From contig JBKPRJ010000028.1 in assembly GCA_046734455.1 (NCBI GenBank), forward strand, positions 12,086-76,085: DNA of 64,000 nt, read 5' to 3'. A program made the translations under genes and the position numbers. The first letter of the stretch is position 1. Each line of letters opens with the position of its first letter. This stretch comes from DATEOR01 sp046734455 (GTDB taxonomy: Bacteria; Actinomycetota; Thermoleophilia; Gaiellales; Gaiellaceae). Shown piece after piece: positions 34,628-42,541 of the stretch. The notes under the pieces are model-generated. The model was not told where the DNA came from and searched no databases. It saw nothing but the letters and a program-made list of their open reading frames with translations.

Positions 34628-35991
34628 GCCGGCACCTCGATGTCGGCGCGGATTCGGGCGTGGTGCTGGTCGACCGGCGCCATCACGCCGTCGAGCGTCG
34701 AGTCGCCTCCGAATGGGCAGCCGCCCTCGTCGATGTGGCGCTGGTACTCGTCCCGGAACTTCGCCACGTAGCTCGCCACGGGCATCGCGGCTGCATCGCC
34801 GAGGGGACAGAGACAGTTGCCGAGAATCCGGTCGCAGACGTTCAGGAGCAGGTCGAGCTCGCCCTGGGAGGCCTCGCCGTCCTCGATCTTCCGGAGGATG
34901 GAGACCATCCAGCGCGTTCCCTCGCGACACGGCGTGCACTTGCCGCACGACTCGTGCATGTAGAACTGGGCGACGCGCAGGCCGAGCTGCACCATGCAGC
35001 AGCGGTCGTCCATGACGATGACCGCGCCGGAGCCGAGCATCGTGCCGCGCGCGGCCATCGCGTCGAAGTCGAGTGCCGTGTCGACCTCGTCGGCGGTCAG
35101 GACCGGTACGGACGAGCCGCCCGGGATGATCGCCTTCAGCTCGCGCCCGTCGGGAATGCCGCCGCCGATGTCGTAGATCAATTCGCGCAGGTTGGTGCCG
35201 AGCTCGACCTCGTAGTTGCCGCCGTTCACGACGTTGCCGGAGAGCGAAAAGAGCCGCGTGCCCCGCGAGTTCTCGACGCCGAGCTTCGCGTACTCGGCAC
35301 CGCCGATCTCGAGGATCTTCGGGACGGTGGCGAGGGTCTCGACGTTGTTGATCAGGGTCGGTGAGGCGTAGACGCCCGAGATAGCGGGGAACGGAGGTTT
35401 CGAGCGCGGCTGGCCGCGCTTGCCCTCGAGCGACTCGAGGAGGGCCGTCTCCTCGCCGCAGATGTAGGCGCCCGCGCCGCGGTGGACGACGACCGTGAGA
35501 TCCCATCCCGACCCGAGCACGTTCGGCCCCACGAACCCGGCCTCGCGCGCCTCCTCGAGGGCGTCGCGGAGGATCTCGAACTCGGTCAGGTACTCGCCGC
35601 GGATATAGATGAACGCCGTGTTCGCCCCGATGACGCGCGCCGCGATCGCGCAGCCCTCGATGTACAGGTGCGGGAGGCGGGCGATGATCTCGCGGTCCTT
35701 GAACGTGCCGGGCTCGGACTCGTCCGCGTTCGAGACGAGGTAGATCGGCTTGGCGCTCTCCTCCGGCTTGGGCAGGAAGCTCGCTTTGCGCCCCATCGGG
35801 AAGCCGGCGCCGCCCCGGCCGCGGACATCTGCGGTGAGGAGCTCGTCGAGGACGGCCTCCCGCTTCATCTTCAGGGCTTTCTTGAGGGACTTGTAGCCGC
35901 CGACCTTCTGGTACTCGTCGAGCTTGGTCAGGTCGCGCCCCTCCGCCTTGGCGAAAAGGAGCTTCGTCTGCGCCTCCTTAGTCAGAGCCAT
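34624..35991 (-). CDS. nuoF: NADH-quinone oxidoreductase subunit F
   Basis: 455-aa NADH-binding subunit with FMN and 4Fe-4S cluster N3. Visible: RGRGGAGFPMGRK (NADH-binding glycine loop), NADESEPGTFKDR (FMN), GAGAYICGEETALLESLEG and the cluster ligands in ESCGKCTPCREGT with a later cysteine in GNCLCPLGD. Overlaps nuoE by 14 bases. Confidence 0.97.
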   Translation of the reverse strand: MALTKEAQTKLLFAKAEGRDLTKLDEYQKVGGYKSLKKALKMKREAVLDELLTADVRGRGGAGFPMGRKASFLPKPEESAKPIYLVSNADESEPGTFKDREIIARLPHLYIEGCAIAARVIGANTAFIYIRGEYLTEFEILRDALEEAREAGFVGPNVLGSGWDLTVVVHRGAGAYICGEETALLESLEGKRGQPRSKPPFPAISGVYASPTLINNVETLATVPKILEIGGAEYAKLGVENSRGTRLFSLSGNVVNGGNYEVELGTNLRELIYDIGGGIPDGRELKAIIPGGSSVPVLTADEVDTALDFDAMAARGTMLGSGAVIVMDDRCCMVQLGLRVAQFYMHESCGKCTPCREGTRWMVSILRKIEDGEASQGELDLLLNVCDRILGNCLCPLGDAAAMPVASYVAKFRDEYQRHIDEGGCPFGGDSTLDGVMAPVDQHHARIRADIEVPA

Positions 35992-36454
35992 CGCGGAGCT
36001 CCTCGACGATGCCGGGCACGTCCTCGGGACGGACGGGCTCGCGGTAGCGGTGGTCGACCGAGACGACGGTGCCCCAGCCGCACCCGCCCGCGCATTCGAT
36101 GGTGCGCAACGTGAACTCGCCGTCGTCGGTCGTCTCGCCCGCCTGGACGCCGAGCTCGGACTGGAAAGCCTCGAGCACCTGCTGCGCGCCCACGAGGGCG
36201 CAGGAGATGTTGGTGCAGACCTCGATCATGTGCCGGCCGACGGGCTCGAGGTGGAACATGTCGTAGAAGCTCGCGACCGCCTTGCAGTAGGCGGGCGTGA
36301 GATCGAGAGCCTCGCCGACCTCGCGGAACGCGTCGGGAGGGAGCCAGCCGTAGCGCTCCTGGGCGAGCCGGAGGGCAGGCATGACCGCCGAGCGCGGCTG
36401 TGGGTAGCGGGCCGCGAGCTCCTGGATCTCGTCGTAGAGCGCGTTCGCCGCCAT
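35978..36454 (-). CDS. nuoE: NADH-quinone oxidoreductase subunit E
   Basis: 158-aa thioredoxin-like subunit carrying the 2Fe-2S cluster N1a. N-terminal helical bundle, then ligands in CTNISCALVG and ECAGGCGWG. ATG at 36454 overlaps the nuoD stop by one base; a longer upstream frame is nuoD antiframe and is not used. TAA stop lies within nuoF. Confidence 0.95.
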   Translation of the reverse strand: MAANALYDEIQELAARYPQPRSAVMPALRLAQERYGWLPPDAFREVGEALDLTPAYCKAVASFYDMFHLEPVGRHMIEVCTNISCALVGAQQVLEAFQSELGVQAGETTDDGEFTLRTIECAGGCGWGTVVSVDHRYREPVRPEDVPGIVEELRDGSD

Positions 36455-37728
36455 CAGCGGTCGCAGTCGCCCATGACCGTGTCGAGGGAGCCGAGGATGG
36501 CGATCAGGTCGGCGACGAGCGAGCCTCTGACCGTCGTCGCTGTCGCCTCGAGCGCCACGAACGAGGGTGCGCGGAACTTGACGCGCCACGGCTTCGAGCC
36601 ACCGTCGGAGACGAGGTAGCAGCCGAGCTCACCGCGGGCCGACTCGACGGCGACGTAGACCTCCCCCGCCGGCACCCGGTAGCCCTCGGTCACGAGCTTG
36701 AAATGGTGGATCAGGCTCTCCATGGACGTGTGCAGCTCGTGCCTTGGCGGGAGGACGATCTTCCGGTCGTCCACGATCCACGGCCCCTCGGGCATACCGT
36801 CGAGGCACTGCTGGACGATGCGCGTCGACTCGCGCATCTCGTCCATGCGCACCTTGTAGCGGTCGTAGACGTCCCCGTTGAAGTAGACGGGCACGTTGAA
36901 GTCGACCTCGTCGTAGGCGAGATAGGGCTGGACCTTACGAAGATCCCAGTCGACCCCGGACGCGCGCAGCACCGGGCCCGATTGCCCGAGCGCGATCGCG
37001 TCCTCGGCGGAAAGGAGGCCGATCCCCTTCGTCCGCTCGAGCCAGATCGCCTGGCGGTCGAGAAGCGCCTCGTACTCGTCGACCTTGCCGGGGAACATGT
37101 CCGCGAACTTGCGGCACTCCGTGTAGAAGCCGGGCGGGATGTCCTCGGCGAGCCCGCCGGCCTGGAAGTAGCGCGTGTGCATGCGGACGCCGGTGACGAG
37201 CTCGAAGAGGTCGAGGACGGCGTCGCGCTCGCGGAAGCAGTACCAGAGGAGCGAGATCGCGCCGAGCTCGAGGGCGCCCGTGCCCAGCCAGATGAGATGG
37301 GAGTGGATGCGGGAGAGCTCGCAGAGGAGCGTGCGCATCCAGGTCGCCTTCGGCGGCGGCTGGACGCCGAGGAGCTTCTCGATCGCGAGGACGAAGGCGA
37401 GCTCGTTGATCTGGAAGGAGAGGTAGTCGATCCGCTCCGGATACGTGATGGCCTTCCACCACGTCTTCTGCTCCATGTTCTTCTCGAAGCCGGTGTGGAG
37501 GTAGCCGATGACCGCCTCGACGCCCTCGACCCGCTCGCCGTTCAGCTCCACGATCAGGCGGAGAACTCCGTGCGTCGACGGGTGGTTCGGGCCGAAGTTG
37601 ACCTCGAGAATGTCGCCCTCCTCGCGGAGAGCGGGGTCGACCTGGAGCACCGAGGGGATCGGGCTCGGGATCCGCGTGCCCCCGTAGATCGGGGCCTGCC
37701 GGCTTCGTCGTGCCGCGGTGGTGGCCAT
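36454..37728 (-). CDS. nuoD: NADH-quinone oxidoreductase subunit D
   Basis: 424-aa 49-kDa-type subunit lining the quinone site. Landmarks: VNFGPNHPSTHGVLRL near the N-terminus (quinone-proximal histidines), GYLHTGFEKN, MRTLLCELSRIHSHLIWLG and LPPRHELHTSMESLIHHFKL, with the C-terminal VMGDCDR. ATG at 37728 overlaps the nuoC stop by one base. Confidence 0.97.
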   Translation of the reverse strand: MATTAARRSRQAPIYGGTRIPSPIPSVLQVDPALREEGDILEVNFGPNHPSTHGVLRLIVELNGERVEGVEAVIGYLHTGFEKNMEQKTWWKAITYPERIDYLSFQINELAFVLAIEKLLGVQPPPKATWMRTLLCELSRIHSHLIWLGTGALELGAISLLWYCFRERDAVLDLFELVTGVRMHTRYFQAGGLAEDIPPGFYTECRKFADMFPGKVDEYEALLDRQAIWLERTKGIGLLSAEDAIALGQSGPVLRASGVDWDLRKVQPYLAYDEVDFNVPVYFNGDVYDRYKVRMDEMRESTRIVQQCLDGMPEGPWIVDDRKIVLPPRHELHTSMESLIHHFKLVTEGYRVPAGEVYVAVESARGELGCYLVSDGGSKPWRVKFRAPSFVALEATATTVRGSLVADLIAILGSLDTVMGDCDR

Positions 37729-38282
37729 CACTCGGCTCCCGTGAACCGCACCGGCTCGCCGCCGATCGGGTAATCCTTGCGGAGCGGGTGGCCCTCCCAG
37801 TCGTCGTCCATGAGGATCCGCTTCAGGCTCGGATGTCCCTCGAAGGCGATGCCCATGAGGTCGTACGCCTCGCGCTCGTGCCAGTCGGCCGTCGGCCATA
37901 CCGAGACCACGCTCGGCACGGGCTCGCCGTCGTCGCACCAGACCTGCAGCCGGACGCGGGGAGCCCCGCGCGCGCCGGAGGTGACCGCGAGCAGCTGGTA
38001 CGAGAGCGAGAAGCGCTTCGCCTTGGGCTCGGGCTTCTTCGCGAGGCCCCAGGAGCCCGGGAGGTTGATGTCACGGCCGGCGCGATGGCCCCAGTAGCCC
38101 GCGACGGTGCCTTCGTTCCAGCCGAGGTAGTCCGTCGCGGCGATGTCCGCGAGGAAGTTGAACCCGCGCTCGTCGCGCAGATAGAGCGCAGCCTCCCGCA
38201 AACGCGCGGTCTCGACGACGACGGTGGTCTCGCCGCGGTCCTCGCTGACCGAAGCGAACCCCGGCACCTCGGTGAAGGTCAC
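37728..38282 (-). CDS. nuoC: NADH-quinone oxidoreductase subunit C
   Basis: 184-aa 30-kDa-type subunit. The C-terminal signature WHEREAYDLMGIAFEGHPSL followed by RILMDDDWEGHPLRKDYP is clear. GTG start overlaps the nuoB stop (GTGA). Separate from nuoD, not fused as in E. coli. Confidence 0.95.
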   Translation of the reverse strand: MTFTEVPGFASVSEDRGETTVVVETARLREAALYLRDERGFNFLADIAATDYLGWNEGTVAGYWGHRAGRDINLPGSWGLAKKPEPKAKRFSLSYQLLAVTSGARGAPRVRLQVWCDDGEPVPSVVSVWPTADWHEREAYDLMGIAFEGHPSLKRILMDDDWEGHPLRKDYPIGGEPVRFTGAE

Positions 38283-38866
38283 GACGCCACCTCGCGGATC
38301 TCGTACGCGGGCGGCACACCGGCGAGGATCTTCTCCTGCAGCCGGACGATGCCCTCGAGGAGCGCCTCGGGCCGCGGCGGGCAGCCGGGAACATGCACGT
38401 CGACGGGAACGACCTTGTCGACCCCTTGGAGAACGGCGTAGTTGGAGAACATGCCGCCCGAGCTCGCGCAGGCGCCCATGGCGATCACCCACTTCGGCTC
38501 GAGCATCTGGTCGTAGATCTGCCGGAGCGGCGCGGCCATCTTGTGGGAGACCCGGCCGGAGACGATCATCAGGTCTGCCTGTCTCGGAGAGGAGCGGAAG
38601 ACCTCGGCTCCGAAGCGCGCGACGTCGTACCGCGAGCCGACGATCGCGATCATCTCCATCGCACAGCATGCGAGGCCGAACGTGTCCGGCCAGATCGAAT
38701 GCCCCTGCGCCCACGCGACCGCCTTCTCCACGGTTGTGAGTCCGAGCTTGCTCTCGAGGTCGCCGAGCTCCTGCTCGAAGACGCCCGGCCCCTTCCGGCG
38801 CATGAGCGTCCGCTCGGTGTTGAGCCCGTAGTCGGCGAGGCGCTTCTTGCGCCCTACATCCGCCAT
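38279..38866 (-). CDS. nuoB: NADH-quinone oxidoreductase subunit B
   Basis: 195-aa subunit with cluster N2 ligands in FGLACCAMEM, GACASSGGMF and VPGCPPRPEALL. N-terminal extension of about 30 residues is basic. Its ATG lies inside the end of nuoA (13-base overlap). Confidence 0.97.
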   Translation of the reverse strand: MADVGRKKRLADYGLNTERTLMRRKGPGVFEQELGDLESKLGLTTVEKAVAWAQGHSIWPDTFGLACCAMEMIAIVGSRYDVARFGAEVFRSSPRQADLMIVSGRVSHKMAAPLRQIYDQMLEPKWVIAMGACASSGGMFSNYAVLQGVDKVVPVDVHVPGCPPRPEALLEGIVRLQEKILAGVPPAYEIREVAS

Positions 38867-39231
38867 TCCAGCGCCCCCTTCTTCCAGACGTAGACGTACG
38901 CGATGGCGAGGATCGCGATGAAGAAGCCGAACTCGGCGAGCGCGAAGGTCCCGAGCGCATTCAGCCAGATCGCGACCGGGTACAGGAAGACGATCTCGAT
39001 ATCGAAGACGATGAAGAGCATCGCCGTCAGGTAGAAGCTGATCGTGAAGCGCTGCGTGGTCGGCGGGCCGACCGAGACGCCCGACTCGAAGGGGATCGTG
39101 CGTTGCCGGGCCCGGGTCTTGGGGCGCGTCGCGAGCATGAAGGACGCCGCGATCAAGGAGGCCGGGATCGCCAGGGCGAAAAAGCCGTAGACGAGGAAGG
39201 GAAACCAGTCGTCCAGGACGGCCAGCGGCAC
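38854..39231 (-). CDS. nuoA: NADH-quinone oxidoreductase subunit A
   Basis: 125-aa, three-helix membrane subunit; FESGVSVGPPTTQRF is the conserved loop and FDIEIVFLYPVAI the second helix with its conserved acidic residues. First gene of the nuo chain. GTG start 6 bases downstream of TAGTAT and no Shine-Dalgarno, so the operon mRNA appears leaderless. Confidence 0.95.
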   Translation of the reverse strand: MPLAVLDDWFPFLVYGFFALAIPASLIAASFMLATRPKTRARQRTIPFESGVSVGPPTTQRFTISFYLTAMLFIVFDIEIVFLYPVAIWLNALGTFALAEFGFFIAILAIAYVYVWKKGALEWRM

Positions 39232-39237
39232 GCCCGC

Positions 39238-39243
39238 ATACTA
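39238..39243 (-). promoter_or_regulatory. -10 hexamer TAGTAT of the nuo operon
   Basis: On the minus strand TAGTAT is followed by 6 bases and the GTG start of nuoA. It is the only promoter-like site I find at the head of the chain of 19 frames running to 20650. No convincing -35 at 16-18 bases. Confidence 0.55.
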
Positions 39244-39352
39244 ACCGTCCTCGTGCCAGTGAGACTTGTCACGAACTGCGCGATCTTTCCAGCGTTTTTC
39301 CGGCCCCTTCGTGTCACAAGGTCGGGGGGTGTTTGACCGCGTAGGCCGTTGG

Positions 39353-39358
39353 TACACT
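39353..39358 (+). promoter_or_regulatory. -10 hexamer TACACT before the ErpA-like gene
   Basis: TACACT followed by 7 bases and ATG at 39366. TTGACC lies 14 bases further upstream, a shorter than normal -35 spacing. Confidence 0.5.
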
Positions 39359-39365
39359 GAGATCG

Positions 39366-39764
39366 ATGGTCACCGTCACCGAGTCTGCGGCCACCAAGAT
39401 CCGCGCTCTCATGGCCGAGGAGCCCGAGGGGGATGTCTCCGTTCTCCGGATCGCGATCCAGGGCGGCGGGTGCTCGGGATTCCAGTACGCCCTCGGCTTC
39501 GACCGTGGGCCCCAGGACGGCGACAACGAGATCGAGATGAACGGGGTTCGCGTCGTCATCGACCCGTTCAGCGCTCCGTACCTCGCGGGTGCCGAGATCG
39601 ACTACGTGGACGCGCTCATGGGCGCCGGCTTCGCCATCAACAACCCGAACGTCCAGGCGGCGTGCGGGTGCGGCTCGTCCTTCCAGGCGAAGGAAGGCGC
39701 GGTCGAGGGCGAGGCCGTGCAGACGCATGCCGGCGGCGGTTGCGGCTCCGGCTGCGCGCACTAG
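39366..39764 (+). CDS. erpA: A-type Fe-S carrier (ErpA/IscA/HesB family) with cysteine-rich tail
   Basis: 132 aa. The A-type scaffold signature is present: IAIQGGGCSGFQYALGF and AACGCGSSF supply the three cluster cysteines. Such proteins receive Fe-S clusters and pass them to apo-enzymes; complex I, Rieske and lipoyl synthase encoded here would be clients. About 18 residues beyond the normal end carry HAGGGCGSGCAH, adding two cysteines and two histidines not typical of the family. Lies back-to-back with nuoA. Confidence 0.88.
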   Translation: MVTVTESAATKIRALMAEEPEGDVSVLRIAIQGGGCSGFQYALGFDRGPQDGDNEIEMNGVRVVIDPFSAPYLAGAEIDYVDALMGAGFAINNPNVQAACGCGSSFQAKEGAVEGEAVQTHAGGGCGSGCAH

Positions 39765-39781
39765 CGTTTCCTGAGCCCGGG

Positions 39782-39787
39782 TAGCAT
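39782..39787 (+). promoter_or_regulatory. -10 hexamer TAGCAT before the ferredoxin-NADP reductase gene
   Basis: TAGCAT followed by 10 bases and GTG at 39798. No Shine-Dalgarno. Confidence 0.4.
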
Positions 39788-39797
39788 CGAGTCAGGC

Positions 39798-40805
39798 GTG
39801 AGCGAAGGCGTCTGCGACATCACCGTCATCGGCGCGGGCCCGGTAGGCCTCGCTGCCGCGTACTACGCCGGCCACCGCGACGCGAGCGTCCGCATCGTCG
39901 AGAGCCTGGGCCAGCTCGGCGGTCAGGTCGCCGCGGTCTATCCCGAGAAGCACGTCTACGACGTTGCCGGCCACCCGAAGATCAAGGGCCAGGACCTGGT
40001 CGACCTGTGCGTCGAGCAGGGGCTCCAGTTCGGCGCCGACGTGCATCTCGACGAGGAGGTCGCCGATCTGACGCGGGTCGCGCAGAACGGCGAGGAGCTG
40101 CTCTCGCTGACGACGAAGTCGGGCAAGCAGTTCCTCTCCCGCGCGCTCATCGTGACGGCCGGCCACGGGGCGTTCGAGCCCCGGAAGCTGGAGCTCGAGG
40201 GGCTCGACGACTGGGAGGGCCGCGGCCTCCACTACTTCGTCAAGCGCAAGGACGTCTTCAAGGGCAAGCACTGCGTCATCGTCGGCGGCGGCGACTCGGC
40301 TCTCGACTGGACGCTCGGCCTGCAGGACACCGCCGATCTTCCGATCACGCTCATCCATCGCCGCGACCGCTTCCGCGCGCTCGAGACCTCCGTGAACGAG
40401 GCTCGCCGCCTCGAAGGCGAGGGCAACGTGCGCATCTGCGCTCCCGCCGAGGTACGGGAGATCCACGGTGACGGGTCGATCCAGGCAGTGACCGTGGAGG
40501 ACACGGGCACCGGTGAGACGCACCGGCTCGACTGCGACGCGCTCATCCTCCTCCTCGGCTTTCACTCGCACCTCGGCTCGATCGCAGACTGGGGGCTCGA
40601 GCTGCACGGCAAGCGGCAGATTCTCGTGAACCCGATGACGATGGACACGTCCATCCCGGGCGTCTACGCGGCGGGCGATGTCGCCGGCTACGAGGGCAAG
40701 ATCACGCTGATCTCGATCGGCTTCGGCGAGGCCGCCGTCGCGGCCAACAACGCGATCGCCAGCATCCGCGGCGAGAAGGTCCAGCCCAAGTACTCGACGG
40801 ATTAG
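39798..40805 (+). CDS. Ferredoxin--NADP+ reductase, thioredoxin-reductase-like type (YumC-like)
   Basis: 335 aa. FAD site VIGAGPVGLAAAYYAG, ESLGQLGGQVAAVYPEKHVYDVAG, NADPH site VIVGGGDSALDWTLGL and PGVYAAGDVAGYEGKITLISIGFGEAA. There is no CxxC between the domains, which separates this family from thioredoxin reductase. The C-terminal extension supplies the flavin-stacking aromatic (KYSTD). It transfers electrons between NADPH and ferredoxin or flavodoxin and could feed Fe-S assembly or lipoyl synthase, consistent with neighbours. Confidence 0.9.
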   Translation: MSEGVCDITVIGAGPVGLAAAYYAGHRDASVRIVESLGQLGGQVAAVYPEKHVYDVAGHPKIKGQDLVDLCVEQGLQFGADVHLDEEVADLTRVAQNGEELLSLTTKSGKQFLSRALIVTAGHGAFEPRKLELEGLDDWEGRGLHYFVKRKDVFKGKHCVIVGGGDSALDWTLGLQDTADLPITLIHRRDRFRALETSVNEARRLEGEGNVRICAPAEVREIHGDGSIQAVTVEDTGTGETHRLDCDALILLLGFHSHLGSIADWGLELHGKRQILVNPMTMDTSIPGVYAAGDVAGYEGKITLISIGFGEAAVAANNAIASIRGEKVQPKYSTD

Positions 40806-40861
40806 CTGGAAATCCTCGGAAGGGGGAGGGCGGAGGGGCCGCCGCGGCCGAAGAAAGCCTT

Positions 40862-41068
40862 GTGAGCGAGAAGCACGCTGTCGAGTGCCTCCACTGCGGC
40901 ACGTTCAGGACGGTCACGCGCGGGCGGACGCAACGCCTCGATCCGGGCGAGTGCGGCCGGTGCGGCTACCTGGGTTGGGCCCTGGTCGCCGACCTCTCCG
41001 ACCCGGTGCGGAAGATCCTCCGCGACCGCCCTCCTGAGCGGCGCATTCGCAGACTGCACGCCGTCTAG
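40862..41068 (+). CDS. Small zinc-ribbon protein, unknown function
   Basis: 68 aa with two cysteine pairs, CLHC at residues 9-12 and CGRC near 31-34, spaced as in a zinc ribbon, then a hydrophobic strand and an arginine-rich tail (RKILRDRPPERRIRRLHAV). GTG start. The TAG stop forms the first half of the -10 hexamer of fumC. Function unknown; small zinc ribbons often bind nucleic acid or protein. Confidence 0.65.
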   Translation: MSEKHAVECLHCGTFRTVTRGRTQRLDPGECGRCGYLGWALVADLSDPVRKILRDRPPERRIRRLHAV

Positions 41069-41071
41069 ACT
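41066..41071 (+). promoter_or_regulatory. -10 hexamer TAGACT before fumC
   Basis: TAGACT, whose first three bases are the stop codon of the upstream zinc-ribbon gene, is followed by 6 bases and the fumC GTG. Confidence 0.55.
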
Positions 41072-41077
41072 CCAGGC

Positions 41078-42400
41078 GTGGCGACCACGCCGAAGGAGCT
41101 GTGGGGCACGGAGACCAAGAAGGCTGTCGAGAACTTTCCGGTCTCCGGTGAGCCGATCCCGGTTTCGGTCGCGCGCTGGCTCGGCCGGATCAAGGCCGCC
41201 GCGGCGCGCGTGAACGCCGATCTCGGCCTCCTCGACAAGGAGAGGGCCGAGCGGATCGCCGTTGCAGGCGACCGGATCGCCAACGGCGAGTTCGACGACC
41301 AGTTCCCGATCGACGTCTTCCAGACCGGCTCGGGAACCTCCTCCAACATGAACGCCAACGAGGTCATCGCCTCGCTCGCCGGCGAGGACGTCCACGCCAA
41401 CGACGACGTGAACATGGGCCAGTCGTCCAACGACGTCTTCCCGTCGGCCGTGCACCTCGCCGCGCTCGACGATCTCGTCAACGGGCTTCTGCCCGCGCTC
41501 GGCCGGCTGGCCGAGTCGCTGCAGGCGAAGGCCGGCGAGTTCGACGACGTCGTCAAATCGGGCCGAACGCATCTGATGGACGCCGTTCCCGTCACGTTGG
41601 GCCAGGAGTTCGGCGGCTACGCGGCCCAGGTGCGGCAGGGGCATGCGCGCGTCGAGGCGACCCTCGACCGCGTGGGCCAGATACCGCTCGGCGGGACGGC
41701 GACGGGCACCGGTCTGAACACGCATCCGGAATTCGCCGAGCGCGTCCGCTCGCTCCTCTCCGAGCACACCGGGCTGACCATCTCTGCTCCGGCCGATCCC
41801 TTCGAGGCGCAGGCGGCGCGCGACGGCCTCGTCGAGGCTTCCGGCGCCCTGAAGACAGTGGCCGTCTCGCTGACGAAGATCGCAAACGACATCCGCCTCA
41901 TGGGCTCCGGGCCTCGTGCCGGCCTGGCCGAGATCGCGCTGCCGGAGCTCCAGAAGGGGAGCTCGATCATGCCCGGAAAGGTCAACCCGGTCATTCCGGA
42001 AGTCGTGACCCAGGTCTCCGCGCAGGTGATCGGAAACGACGCTGCGATCACCGTGGGAGGAATGCAGGGCCACTTCGAGCTGAACGTCTTCGTGCCCCTG
42101 CTCGCGCGGAATCTTCTCCAGTCGATCCGGCTCCTCACGAGCGCATCGACCCTCCTCGCCGAGAAGTGCATCGACGGGATCGTCGCCAACCGCGAGACCT
42201 GCGAGCGCTACGCCGAGCTCACGCTCTCGGCCGCGACGGCACTGAATCCTTACATCGGCTACGACAAGGCCGGCGAGATCGTCAAGGAGGCGGCGGCCTC
42301 GGGTCGTTCTCTCCGTGACGTGGCGAGGGATGCGGGGGTCGAGGAGAGCGTGCTGGACGAGGCGCTCGACTACCGCGCGATGGCGAAGCCGCACGAGTAG
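41078..42400 (+). CDS. fumC: Fumarate hydratase, class II
   Basis: 440 aa. Catalyses fumarate to L-malate in the TCA cycle; soluble homotetramer. The superfamily signatures are clear: QTGSGTSSNMNANEVIA, HANDDVNMGQSSNDVFPSA, KSGRTHLMDAVP and GSSIMPGKVNPVIPE (catalytic serine loop). Slightly shorter than the 460-470 aa E. coli FumC. GTG start. Confidence 0.93.
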   Translation: MATTPKELWGTETKKAVENFPVSGEPIPVSVARWLGRIKAAAARVNADLGLLDKERAERIAVAGDRIANGEFDDQFPIDVFQTGSGTSSNMNANEVIASLAGEDVHANDDVNMGQSSNDVFPSAVHLAALDDLVNGLLPALGRLAESLQAKAGEFDDVVKSGRTHLMDAVPVTLGQEFGGYAAQVRQGHARVEATLDRVGQIPLGGTATGTGLNTHPEFAERVRSLLSEHTGLTISAPADPFEAQAARDGLVEASGALKTVAVSLTKIANDIRLMGSGPRAGLAEIALPELQKGSSIMPGKVNPVIPEVVTQVSAQVIGNDAAITVGGMQGHFELNVFVPLLARNLLQSIRLLTSASTLLAEKCIDGIVANRETCERYAELTLSAATALNPYIGYDKAGEIVKEAAASGRSLRDVARDAGVEESVLDEALDYRAMAKPHE

Positions 42401-42413
42401 TCCGGATTCCGGA
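42401..42413. promoter_or_regulatory. TCCGGA-T-TCCGGA repeat over the -35 region of the protease promoter
   Basis: Two copies of the self-complementary hexamer TCCGGA separated by one base, directly after the fumC stop. The second copy occupies 42408-42413, exactly 17 bases before TATAGT. Could be an operator, or chance in GC-rich DNA. Confidence 0.3.
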
Positions 42414-42430
42414 CATGCATCGGAACGCGG

Positions 42431-42436
42431 TATAGT
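42431..42436 (+). promoter_or_regulatory. -10 hexamer TATAGT of the subtilase gene
   Basis: Near-consensus TATAGT about 105 bases before the ATG. This gene therefore has a 5' untranslated leader of roughly 100 bases and a purine-rich Shine-Dalgarno (AGGGGGAAGGG), unlike the leaderless genes around it. Confidence 0.5.
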
Positions 42437-42541
42437 GGCCCGGCCCTAAACGGGGTTGAGCGGCAGGCGAGCGCGTCCGGGGGACCTTGCGCGCACTCGA
42501 TTCCGCTCAGTGATCTGCATTTCGACAAGGGGGAAGGGCAG

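Noticed and set aside
34511..35506. A long minus-strand frame extending the 38-aa ORF upstream through nuoF
   Set aside because: The upstream part is an out-of-frame shadow of nuoF; only the last 38 codons lie outside nuoF and carry coupling signals.
40802..42394. A 530-codon minus-strand frame opposite fumC
   Set aside because: Antisense shadow of fumC; no ribosome binding site, promoter or protein motif.
42437..42541. Possible riboswitch in the subtilase leader
   Set aside because: The 105-base leader shows no stable conserved aptamer pattern that I recognise and no terminator/anti-terminator pair.
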